NCBI GenBank assembly: GCA_030601485.1
Contig: JAUVTO010000134.1
Location: 1 to 5,760 of the forward strand
Reading direction: 5' to 3'
Source of the DNA: Desulfobacterales bacterium
GTDB taxonomy: Bacteria > Desulfobacterota > Desulfobacteria > Desulfobacterales > UBA11574
DNA length: 5,760 nucleotides
The notes under the pieces are model-generated. The model did no database searches. It was not told the origin of the DNA and was given only the letters and a program-made list of their open reading frames with translations. Both the position numbers and the translations under genes were made by a program. The number at the start of each line of letters is the position of its first letter. Position 1 is the first letter of the stretch. Below, one piece after another: positions 1 to 4,560 of the stretch.

Positions 1-214
1 CAGGAGGCTCGGATTTAAAAGTAAGGGTTATTTTTGTATCCCGGCGGAGTCTCAGGAGAGATTTTTTTTGAATCAGACTGTTATCAGCATCGTCAAAGCG
101 TATATTTGTTTCAAAAACCCGTCCCATGGACACCGCACCGAGCTCGATAATCCGGTCACGTATGCGGTCCATATCCGATAAATAAAATTTTACTTCGATT
201 TCCAGATTTTCCAT
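1..214 (-). CDS. CYTH-domain (adenylate cyclase class IV / triphosphatase-like) protein, 5' part only
   Basis: This is the first 71 codons of a gene that runs off the left edge, starting at the ATG at 214. The signature ExExK of the CYTH superfamily is at residues 5-9 (EIEVK), followed by the expected helix, then LRLRR at 54-58 and LTFK at 64-67. These basic strands line the tunnel that binds the triphosphate. CYTH enzymes include class IV adenylate cyclase (CyaB), thiamine triphosphatase and inorganic tripolyphosphatase. The visible part does not separate these activities; a CyaB-like annotation is the likeliest. The start is supported by an AGGGG-type ribosome site about 5 bases upstream and by the ExExK motif sitting at the extreme N-terminus, as usual. 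The gene is divergent from rplM. The fold is secure and the substrate unknown. Confidence 0.85.
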   Translation of the reverse strand, partial: MENLEIEVKFYLSDMDRIRDRIIELGAVSMGRVFETNIRFDDADNSLIQKKSLLRLRRDTKITLTFKSEPP

Positions 215-238
215 AAAACCCCTTTTAAAACATTTCCT

Positions 239-244
239 ATTATA
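239..244 (-). promoter_or_regulatory. -10 element, putative promoter of the CYTH gene
   Basis: On the minus strand this reads TATAAT, a perfect -10 hexamer, with TG three to four bases upstream (TGCTTATAAT). It lies 24 bases before the ATG at 214, which would give a leader of about 18 bases. No good -35 stands at 16-18 bases. A TTGACA (272-277, minus) exists but at a spacing of 27, so promoter strength is uncertain. Confidence 0.4.
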
Positions 245-293
245 AGCATATGTGGCATGATACCATCTTTTTGTCAATTCACGCTTTTTTCCC

Positions 294-322
294 TTGACAC
301 AGACACAATTTTTATTTAGATG
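294..322 (+). promoter_or_regulatory. Putative promoter of rplM-rpsI
   Basis: A perfect -35 hexamer TTGACA stands at 294-299. At a spacing of 17 the -10 would be the poor TAGATG (317-322). If this promoter is used, the ATG at 320 falls inside the -10 and cannot be translated, which supports the downstream GTG start of L13. A TATATT at 333-338 is a better hexamer but too far from this -35. Confidence 0.4.
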
Positions 323-340
323 TCCAAGGTTCTATATTCA

Positions 341-346
341 GAGGAG
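341..346 (+). promoter_or_regulatory. Ribosome binding site deciding the rplM start
   Basis: GAGGAG lies 9 bases before the GTG at 356. No comparable site precedes the in-frame ATG at 320. L13 proteins usually begin with a sequence like MKKYTYSAK, which matches the GTG start exactly. Confidence 0.75.
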
Positions 347-355
347 AAAATCATA

Positions 356-790
356 GTGAAAAAATATACATATAGTGCAAAAAATACCGACAACAAGGGC
401 AAATGGTATGTTGTTGATGCCCAGGATAAGGTTCTGGGAAGACTCGCCAGTACCATAGCCGCCCGCCTGCGGGGAAAACACAACCCGCTCTTTACACCCC
501 ATGTCGATACCGGTGACTGGGTGGTGGTTGTTAATGCGAATAAGGTTGTCATGACCGGAAGAAAATGGCAGCAGAAACAATATTATCGTCACAGTGGTTA
601 CATCGGGAGTCTTAAGACGATTACCGCTCAGAAACTTTTGGAAAAAAGGCCTGAAGATCTTATCCGTTTTGCCGTCAAGGGTATGCTGCCAAAGAACAGA
701 CTGGGAAGAAAGCTTTTCAAAAAATTGAAGGTTTATTCGGGTAATCAACACCCTCATGAGGCCCAGCAACCGGAAATTCTTGACCTTTAG
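356..790 (+). CDS. rplM: Large ribosomal subunit protein L13 (uL13)
   Basis: L13 is an early assembly protein of the 50S subunit that binds 23S rRNA. Translated from the GTG at 356 it is 144 residues, the usual bacterial length. Landmarks are WYVVDAQDKVLGRLAS at 17-32, the RGKHNPLFTPHVDTGD region at 39-54, YYRHSGY at 76-82, and the C-terminal family signature from about 106 (AVKGMLPKNRLGRKL) to HPHEAQQP at 132-139. An in-frame ATG 36 bases upstream would add 12 residues that L13 proteins do not have. That ATG lacks a good ribosome site and may overlap the promoter, so I reject it. The gene is followed after 38 bases by rpsI in the same direction, the conserved L13-S9 operon order. Confidence 0.97.
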   Translation: MKKYTYSAKNTDNKGKWYVVDAQDKVLGRLASTIAARLRGKHNPLFTPHVDTGDWVVVVNANKVVMTGRKWQQKQYYRHSGYIGSLKTITAQKLLEKRPEDLIRFAVKGMLPKNRLGRKLFKKLKVYSGNQHPHEAQQPEILDL

Positions 791-828
791 AAGAGCAGGT
801 TAAATTTTTTTAAGTATCGGGGAATTAT

Positions 829-1224
829 ATGGATAAAGAAAACGTTTATTATGCCACAGGAAAACGAAAGAGTGCCATCGCAAGAACCTGGATAATGACG
901 GGGAACGGGGAAATTACCGTTAATGATCGCCCCATGGATGATTATTTCAAGGTTGAGGTGGTAAAAACAATTGTAAAACAGCCCCTTGTCTTAACCAATA
1001 CTCTTGGATCATTTGATGTAAAAGCCCGGGTTACCGGCGGAGGTTTTTCAGGGCAAGCCGGTGCCATTCGGCATGGCATCACCAAGGCTTTGATGTTGGC
1101 TAACCCTGAGTTCAGGAAGGCATTGAAAAAAGCCGGCTACGTTCGGCGTGACGCCAGAGTCAAAGAAAGAAAGAAATACGGCCAGAAAGGTGCGCGGGCA
1201 CGGTTCCAGTTTTCAAAACGCTAA
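829..1224 (+). CDS. rpsI: Small ribosomal subunit protein S9 (uS9)
   Basis: S9 sits in the head of the 30S subunit and its C-terminal tail reaches the P-site tRNA. The protein has 131 residues, the normal length. The N-terminal YYATGKRKSAIART (7-20) and the S9 signature GGGFSGQAGAIRHGITKAL (70-88) are present. The Arg/Lys-rich tail ends in the expected RFQFSKR. A GGGGA ribosome site (819-823) lies 5 bases before the ATG. It is second in the operon with rplM and is followed by an intrinsic terminator about 25 bases after the stop. Confidence 0.98.
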   Translation: MDKENVYYATGKRKSAIARTWIMTGNGEITVNDRPMDDYFKVEVVKTIVKQPLVLTNTLGSFDVKARVTGGGFSGQAGAIRHGITKALMLANPEFRKALKKAGYVRRDARVKERKKYGQKGARARFQFSKR

Positions 1225-1248
1225 CATTTATTATATTCTTCATTTTCG

Positions 1249-1284
1249 GAAGGGAACAGGGAGCACCCGGTTCCCTTTGTTTAT
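1249..1284 (+). terminator. Intrinsic terminator of the rplM-rpsI operon
   Basis: AAGGGAAC (1250-1257) pairs with GTTCCCTT (1270-1277). After a single A/G mismatch the stem continues with GGG (1259-1261) and CCC (1266-1268), closing on an AGCA loop. The stem runs into TTTGTTTATT. It sits directly behind rpsI, and the crotonase gene beyond it is on the other strand. Confidence 0.85.
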
Positions 1285-1364
1285 TCCTGATCTATAGTAA
1301 TTTTCAAAAATATTTTGGCCCGCGTCTGAAATTCCGAACCCACCGTGGAACTATATGAAGCGTT

Positions 1365-2141
1365 TCAACGATTTTTCCACTCAGGCTTCCTTTTTTCCAA
1401 AAAAGCCGACATACCTTCCTGTGCATCTTCAGCCAGGCAGTTCATCACAATTGCATGGGTGGCGTAATTGTAAGCTGACGCGGTATCCAGGTCCACCTGT
1501 TTATAAAAAGTTCGCTTTCCGAAGGCAAGGGTATACCGGCTGTATTGAGCGATTTCCATGGCCCAGTTTCCGGCCTGTTCCACAAGTTTGTCCGGAGAAA
1601 CTATTTTGTTTATGAGTCCGAACCGTTCCGCTTCCTCGGCTGAAATAAAACGACCCGTCAAGAGCATTTCCAAAGCCCTTCGTCGGCCCACAACCCGGAC
1701 CAGGGGAACTGCGGGGGTGGAACAGAAAAGACCTATTTTTACCCCCGGGGTGGCAAACTGAGCCCCGGTTTCCGCAATGGCAAGGTCGCAGGCGGCAACC
1801 AGCTGGCATCCTGCTGCCGTTGCGATGCCGTGAACCTGAGCAATGACCGGCTGGGGGAGTTTGAAAAGGGTTTGCATCATCTCTGCGCATACTGAAAAAA
1901 TCTTGTCAAAATGATTGACATTCAGGTCTGTTCCGACCATTTCCTTAAGATCATGCCCTGCACAAAACGCCGGGCCGTTTCCCCTGATGACAACCACACG
2001 GATATCCTGATCTTGGTCTATAATTTTGAGCTTATCCAGCATATTTGTCATCAATTCCAGAGAGAGTGCATTACGTTTCTCAGGCCGATTTAATGTAAGC
2101 CACGCCACGGGGCCGTTTTTATCCAGCAATACGGGTTCCAT
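1365..2141 (-). CDS. Crotonase-fold (enoyl-CoA hydratase/isomerase family) protein, ECHDC3-like, lacking both catalytic glutamates
   Basis: The protein has 258 residues, the normal size for a single-domain crotonase. The CoA and oxyanion-hole elements are in place: NRPEKRNALS at 18-27 and AFCAGHDLKEM at 58-68. The central HGIATAAGCQLVAACDLA starts at 104, FATPGVKIGLFCSTPAV spans 129-145, and the closing helix QEGMSAFLEKRKPEW spans 241-255. Relative to rat mitochondrial enoyl-CoA hydratase, Glu144 is Gln113 (AGCQL) and Glu164 is Gly133 (TPGV). Hydration by the classical mechanism is therefore not expected. The wording matches the ECHDC3-like branch, whose reaction is not well established. It probably still binds an acyl-CoA in the cytoplasm. 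The ATG at 2141 is chosen because AAGGAGG lies 7 bases upstream. Longer in-frame starts to 2261 run into repeat DNA. The gene stands alone. Confidence 0.9.
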   Translation of the reverse strand: MEPVLLDKNGPVAWLTLNRPEKRNALSLELMTNMLDKLKIIDQDQDIRVVVIRGNGPAFCAGHDLKEMVGTDLNVNHFDKIFSVCAEMMQTLFKLPQPVIAQVHGIATAAGCQLVAACDLAIAETGAQFATPGVKIGLFCSTPAVPLVRVVGRRRALEMLLTGRFISAEEAERFGLINKIVSPDKLVEQAGNWAMEIAQYSRYTLAFGKRTFYKQVDLDTASAYNYATHAIVMNCLAEDAQEGMSAFLEKRKPEWKNR

Positions 2142-2148
2142 GTTAAAG

Positions 2149-2155
2149 CCTCCTT
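2149..2155 (-). promoter_or_regulatory. Ribosome binding site of the crotonase-family gene
   Basis: On the minus strand this reads AAGGAGG, a near-perfect anti-16S match, 7 bases before the ATG at 2141. It decides the start against in-frame upstream candidates at about 2162 and 2261. Confidence 0.8.
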
Positions 2156-2239
2156 GCAACATTTCAGAACTCCTGACCTGTATACGTAATTTCAACGTGA
2201 TATGAAGGTTTAGTCGTAATTTCAGACGCAACAATTTGA

Positions 2240-2383
2240 ACATCGAACATCGAACATTCAACGTCGAACGTCGAATGTGGAAGGCGCTTCGCTTTGTCTT
2301 TATTATAAATGGTAGAATACATTATTCGATGTTCAACGTCCCGCCGTGCTCGCGCACTGTCGCGGCAGGTCGATGTTCGACGT
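2240..2383. repeat. Heptanucleotide repeat cluster forming an inverted, branched element (element A)
   Basis: Six head-to-tail 7-base units run from 2240 to 2281: ACATCGA twice, ACATTCA, ACGTCGA twice, ATGTGGA. Their reverse complements recur as TCGATGT-TCAACGT (2326-2339) and TCGATGT-TCGACGT (2370-2383). Units 2240-2253 and 2370-2383 pair at 13 of 14 positions, and 2261-2274 pairs with 2326-2339 at 12 of 14. A GC-rich hairpin (2341-2369, GTGC-TCGC-GCAC core) sits between, so the whole folds as a three-way junction. Short ORFs read through it only because the unit has no stop in some frames. It is not coding. Its origin is unknown. Confidence 0.8.
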
Positions 2384-2487
2384 TCATCTTTTATATGCCC
2401 TCAAGGTGTGGATTCTTCATTAAAATATGTTGAATCTGAGTTTACGCTAGATCAGTAGCCCTGCAATTGGAATAATGGAGCCTACTA

Positions 2488-2595
2488 ATGATAAAATGTA
2501 ACAGACCGGAAGATAAAAGGCAAGACAGTTATGGGATTTGTTTGATTGAACAGTGCTATGTGGAAGTGATGGAGTTAGTTAGTGTCCATTCATAA
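2488..2595 (+). CDS. Small hypothetical ORF of 35 residues, possibly a truncated gene
   Basis: An ATG at 2488 preceded by GGAG (8-base spacing) opens 35 codons ending TAA. The product starts MIKCNRPEDKRQDSYGICL and continues IEQCYVEVMEL. It is rich in charged residues with two spaced Cys, and reads like protein rather than random translation. I do not recognise the family. The last residues (SVHS) are encoded by DNA that leads into the hairpin-rich repeat region from about 2600, so the gene may have lost its 3' end there. It is flanked on both sides by repeat elements A and B. A chance ORF remains possible. Confidence 0.35.
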   Translation: MIKCNRPEDKRQDSYGICLIEQCYVEVMELVSVHS

Positions 2596-2620
2596 ATGAG
2601 GATTTTTGTTCAAGATCAAG

Positions 2621-2651
2621 CCTCCGGCCCGTGGGGCCTACGCCCCGGAGG
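2621..2651. repeat. GC-rich hairpin
   Basis: CCTCCGG (2621-2627) pairs with CCGGAGG (2645-2651). A competing inner stem GGGGC (2633-2637) with GCCCC (2642-2646) overlaps it. No T-run follows on either strand, so it is not a plain terminator. AAGCCTCCG at its left edge recurs at about 2777-2785 in the same direction. Confidence 0.6.
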
Positions 2652-2668
2652 GACATGCGAAAAAATAA

Positions 2669-2782
2669 AGGCTCCCATATGCTGCGTTACCTGCCCGCTC
2701 GTGCCTTGCAATGGCAGGCGGGTTAAGGGTTCTAAGTAGCGCACTAAACCTTCACCCTTAAGTGCCTTGCATATGAAAGCCT
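2669..2782. repeat. Branched inverted-repeat element (element B)
   Basis: Outer arms AGGCTCCCATATGC (2669-2682) and GCATATGAAAGCCT (2769-2782) are complementary at 12 of 14 positions. Inside are a hairpin from CCTGCC (2690-2695) with GGCAGG (2713-2718), and a second from TTAAGGGT (2723-2730) with ACCCTTAA (2754-2761). GTGCCTTGCA occurs twice as a direct repeat (2701-2710 and 2762-2771). The layout is a three-way junction. It lies about 50 bases beyond the 3' end of the cyclic-nucleotide-binding gene and has no ORF of its own. It could be a structured transcript, a REP/MITE-like element or a mobile remnant; the sequence does not decide. Confidence 0.55.
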
Positions 2783-2835
2783 CCGACTCGTGCAAAATTC
2801 AGTTTATTATTTTTATTTCTTGGCAACCGGCCGAT

Positions 2836-3318
2836 TTATCCCGGCAGAGCAGTTATAATCGTGGGCGCTTTGACCATTGCATGAATTTGCATTTTTGCAA
2901 TTTTATACCGCTCGAAATAAACCTTTGCGACCTCCTTTATAAATTTATATCCCAGATCAGGATCGGCTTCACAAAGTTTGAGCAATTTGTCTGCATCAAT
3001 TGCCAGAACCTCTGAGTCTTCCAGGCAAACACCCGTTAGTGTATATTTCTGGGGTTTCATAAAGCAGGCCGTGCCAAAAAATTCGCCTTTCTCCCGCTTC
3101 TCAAAAGAAATTCCTATTTTTTCACCGGGTTCGAATCTATTCAGGCTGACCATTCCTTTGGTAACCACAAAAATGTGATCGGCCCGTTTACCCCTCTCGT
3201 AAACATGAGCCCCCTTCTCGAATGTTTTTGTTTCTGTGATTTCCACCAGTTCTGCCAACTGTTTTTCTGAAAACACATTGAATATATCCAATTTTTTAAA
3301 ATCGTTAACTTCTACCAT
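2836..3318 (-). CDS. Stand-alone cyclic-nucleotide-binding (CRP-like sensor) domain protein
   Basis: The protein has 160 residues and is almost entirely one cNMP-binding beta-roll: LDIFNVFSEKQLAEL at 10-24, FEKGAHVYERG at 33-43, IFVVTKGMVSL at 49-59, KGEFFG at 77-82 and SEVLAIDADKLLKL at 102-115. A helical tail (DLGYKFIKEVAKVYFERYK, 121-139) corresponds to the CRP dimer helix. No DNA-binding helix-turn-helix follows, so it is not a complete CRP/FNR regulator. In the phosphate-binding cassette, CRP has GEL followed by RSA. Here the corresponding segment is GEF followed by YTL (92-94), so the phosphate-contacting Arg is missing and cAMP binding is doubtful. It is probably a small sensor or docking protein in the cytoplasm. 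The start is set by AAGGAGGAG 4 bases before the ATG. The nearest upstream gene on this strand is the broken Cys-rich one. Confidence 0.88.
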   Translation of the reverse strand: MVEVNDFKKLDIFNVFSEKQLAELVEITETKTFEKGAHVYERGKRADHIFVVTKGMVSLNRFEPGEKIGISFEKREKGEFFGTACFMKPQKYTLTGVCLEDSEVLAIDADKLLKLCEADPDLGYKFIKEVAKVYFERYKIAKMQIHAMVKAPTIITALPG

Positions 3319-3343
3319 AATTCTCCTCCTTTGTTTTGTAAGG

Positions 3344-3370
3344 TTTATAAAGACTGTTTTAACTTCTCAA
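3344..3370 (-). promoter_or_regulatory. Putative promoter of the cyclic-nucleotide-binding-fold gene
   Basis: On the minus strand TTGAGA (3365-3370) is followed after 15 bases by TATAAA (3344-3349), about 26 bases before the ATG at 3318. The spacing is shorter than ideal. A cotranscript with upstream DNA is also possible. Confidence 0.3.
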
Positions 3371-3387
3371 TGCCTCAGGGCATATCC

Positions 3388-3639
3388 TTATGTCTGTGAC
3401 CGATCTTTTTGTGATAGTTTCAGACACCATTCACGCCAGACGCAGTCCAAACGGTCACAGTTCCCGTCTGACTTGCCAAAACAATCCGGATTTCCCTCAA
3501 TACGCTGAACGCTTCAAATGAGATTCGTTATATCCGGTAAATTTTCCCTTGAGTCAGTCCACATCCTATCACCCATTTCTCTTTCTTTTAGGTTTCGGCT
3601 CGCTTTGGCAACCATACTGAAGATAGCCATAAACTGCAT
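3388..3639 (-). pseudogene. Small Cys-rich protein gene interrupted by an in-frame TGA
   Basis: From the ATG at 3639, 41 codons read MQFMAIFSMVAKASRNLKE and on to NLPDITNLI. They reach TGA (3514-3516), and the same frame then stays open for 41 more codons to TAA at 3388-3390. The part after TGA is strikingly protein-like: RIEGNPDCFGKSDG, then NCDRLDCVWREWCLK. Its cysteines fall at 53, 61, 66 and 72 counting through (C-x7-C-x4-C-x5-C), a spacing that could hold a metal. No ATG, GTG or early TTG start exists after the TGA, so it is not an obvious second gene. The simplest reading is one gene of about 83 codons with a nonsense mutation. There may also be a lost base near an upstream ATG (3659), whose frame would give MK.LTQK before the present start. 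I do not recognise the family. It lies 69 bases before the cNMP-domain gene on the same strand. Confidence 0.45.
3394..3460. repeat. Perfect 9-base inverted repeat with a 49-base spacer
   Basis: CTGTGACCG (3394-3402) and CGGTCACAG (3452-3460) are exact reverse complements. They lie at the end of and inside the broken Cys-rich gene. The half-site resembles a CRP-type TGTGA, but the spacing excludes one ordinary operator. It may be chance. Confidence 0.3.
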
Positions 3640-3670
3640 TTTTTGCGTCAACTTTTCATCACTCCGGGTT

Positions 3671-3710
3671 TCGGGTGTCAGTGTTTAGGACCTTCGACAC
3701 TGACACCTGA
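3671..3710. repeat. Long perfect stem-loop with GTGTCAG-type repeat units
   Basis: TCGGGTGTCAGTGT (3671-3684) pairs with ACACTGACACCTGA (3697-3710) over 14 positions with a single G-T pair, closing on a 12-base loop. The left side also reads as short units GTTTCGG, GTGTCAG, TGTTTAGG (3668-3689). There is no T-run, so terminator function is doubtful. It stands just upstream of the broken Cys-rich gene on the minus strand. Confidence 0.7.
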
Positions 3711-3919
3711 TTACCCCTTCTAAACTTAAGAGCTCCCAGATAAAAACATTTGGGGTTTTGTGTAATAAACGGAATTTATCGACGGGTTATTTATTACCGG
3801 CTTTATTAATTTTGTCCATAGGGGAGGAGCTTCATTTTTCCTGAGGAAATTGCCTATGAGGGAATTTTCCCCATACGAAAGTGAGGATATTACCGATATG
3901 GTAGAATGTTAATGAGGGA
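3711..3919. other. Intergenic stretch without a supported gene
   Basis: The sequence is AT-rich. The only ORF-like reading is a plus-strand run ending in TAA at 3910-3912, with an ATG at 3856 giving 18 codons. I do not support it as a gene. GGGAATTTTCCC near 3860 is a short self-complementary stretch. No tRNA, terminator or mobile-element end was recognised. Confidence 0.5.
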
Positions 3920-4150
3920 TTACTCTTTCCATAATTCTATGTCGATGAGGCCGAGCTTTGCAGCATAGCGTTTCAGTTCAATGATTCTGTGCAGATCGGG
4001 CTTGAGTTCCCTGGCCATTTGAAGTCCTTTATGCCCGGTGCCTGCTTCCCCGACTATTTCATACCTGGGGTTTTGACCGATGATCGTCTTAAGGCCTTCC
4101 CGGAACAAAGGATGGTCGTCAATGATTAATATGCGCTTTTTCTGACTCAC
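3920..4150 (-). pseudogene. NarL/LuxR-type response regulator with an internal in-frame deletion
   Basis: The 76-codon frame begins with a textbook receiver domain: RILIIDDHPLFREGLKTII at 6-24, with the acidic pair D11-D12, then YEIVGEAGTGHKGLQMA at 30-46 and ELKPDL at 48-53. A normal protein would continue into the phospho-acceptor strand. Instead the frame jumps at residue 53/54 to HRIIELKRYAAKLGLID, which matches the last helix and tail of a LuxR-type HTH domain (HR..II.EL.RYA..LGLI), and ends at WKE. A complete member is about 210-220 residues, so about 140 codons are missing. The losses include the phospho-acceptor Asp, the switch residues and the DNA-recognition helix. The start is GTG with a modest AAGG site. 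It cannot act as a normal regulator. A remnant is likeliest, though a short transcript product is possible. No partner kinase is visible. Confidence 0.75.
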
Positions 4151-4187
4151 TTTTTTGCCTTGAATTGCGCTACTCTTTGGTTCGATT

Positions 4188-4349
4188 TTAAGGATTTTTT
4201 TTGATAAAAAGATGGTGTGCAGATTTTTCTTCGACCATTTGATGAATACGTTTAATACAATCTATTTGCCAGCTCAGCATGTCCCGTAGGTTCGTAAGAT
4301 CGTACTGGGGTGAAATTCTGCTATGCAGACCCCATTCGGGGGATTTCAC
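4188..4349 (-). pseudogene. Coding-like fragment upstream of the response-regulator remnant
   Basis: On the minus strand a frame open from about 4379 ends at TAA 4188-4190. Its last 37 codons, from DLTNLRDMLSWQIDCIK to FIKKNP, look like an amphipathic helical protein segment. From the GTG at 4349 it would be 53 residues, but the first third is encoded by the inverted-repeat element at 4309-4350 and no ribosome site is seen. It ends 37 bases before the response-regulator start in the same direction. It may be the tail of a disrupted partner gene. I do not recognise a family. Confidence 0.3.
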
Positions 4350-4350
4350 C
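4309..4350. repeat. Compact perfect three-way-junction element (element C)
   Basis: The outer stem GGTGAAAT (4309-4316) pairs with ATTTCACC (4343-4350). Between them are two perfect hairpins without linkers: TCTGC-TAT-GCAGA (4317-4329) and CCCC-ATTC-GGGG (4330-4341). One unpaired G (4342) remains. Thus 34 of the 42 bases are paired (eight, five and four pairs), with small loops. It lies immediately before a heptad repeat. It may be a REP/MITE-type element, a protein-binding cruciform or a structured RNA. Confidence 0.75.
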
Positions 4351-4353
4351 GAG

Positions 4354-4381
4354 GAACCTCTGAACCCTGAACCCGTGAACG
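4354..4381. repeat. Heptanucleotide repeat (TGAACCC type)
   Basis: Four 7-base units follow each other: GAACCTC, TGAACCC, TGAACCC, GTGAACG. The unit sequence differs from the ACATCGA cluster at 2240 but the period is the same. It abuts element C and is followed by AACGGTT (4378-4384), which is matched by AACCGTT at 4439-4445. CATATCT recurs at 4389 and 4413. Confidence 0.6.
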
Positions 4382-4560
4382 GTTACAACATATCTTAGCA
4401 GTTCGTTTTCAGCATATCTAAAAAGCGACCGGCTTTAGAACCGTTTGTCTATGAATATTGTTGATTAAACTGGTGATATAGAATAAGAATAATTTTTACA
4501 GACTCCCGATTGACAACTCTACGAGCGTATTTCAGGAAACACCATTTTCAGAGGATTAAT
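4382..4560. other. Upstream region of the FGE-fold gene
   Basis: This AT-rich region holds the 7-base inverted pair AACGGTT/AACCGTT noted nearby. TAGAAT (4479-4484) could be a -10, but its -35 (TTGTTG, 4458-4463) is at only 15 bases. TTGACA at 4510-4515 lacks a -10 at a proper distance. AGAGGA (4550-4555), 5 bases before the ATG at 4561, is the ribosome site that sets the start. I see no convincing promoter. Confidence 0.4.

Noticed and set aside
316..769. Minus-strand ORFs opposite rplM
   Set aside because: They are shadows of a secure ribosomal protein gene, without ribosome sites or family resemblance.
1501..1890. Long alternative-frame ORF inside the crotonase gene
   Set aside because: It overlaps the well-supported crotonase frame and its translation (Gly/Arg/His-rich) resembles no family.
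2142..2261. N-terminal extension of the crotonase gene to 2261
   Set aside because: It is encoded partly by the heptad repeat. AAGGAGG sits at the proper distance from the ATG at 2141, and the family begins there.
2240..2383. CRISPR array
   Set aside because: The units are 7 bases with no spacers of constant length, and there are no cas genes.
2400..2487. tRNA or other RNA gene in the gap after element A
   Set aside because: No cloverleaf with TTCGA-type loop and acceptor stem could be drawn.
3514..3516. Selenocysteine codon
   Set aside because: No convincing SECIS hairpin was seen directly after the TGA and no Cys homologue is known to me at this place. It is kept only as an open alternative in the findings.
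3856..3912. 18-codon plus-strand ORF (MREFSPYESED start)
   Set aside because: It is very short, has a distant ribosome-site match only, and shows no recognisable family.
4510..4560. TTG start giving a 251-residue FGE-fold protein
   Set aside because: It has no ribosome site and the extra 17 residues are atypical. The ATG at 4561 has AGAGGA at 5 bases.
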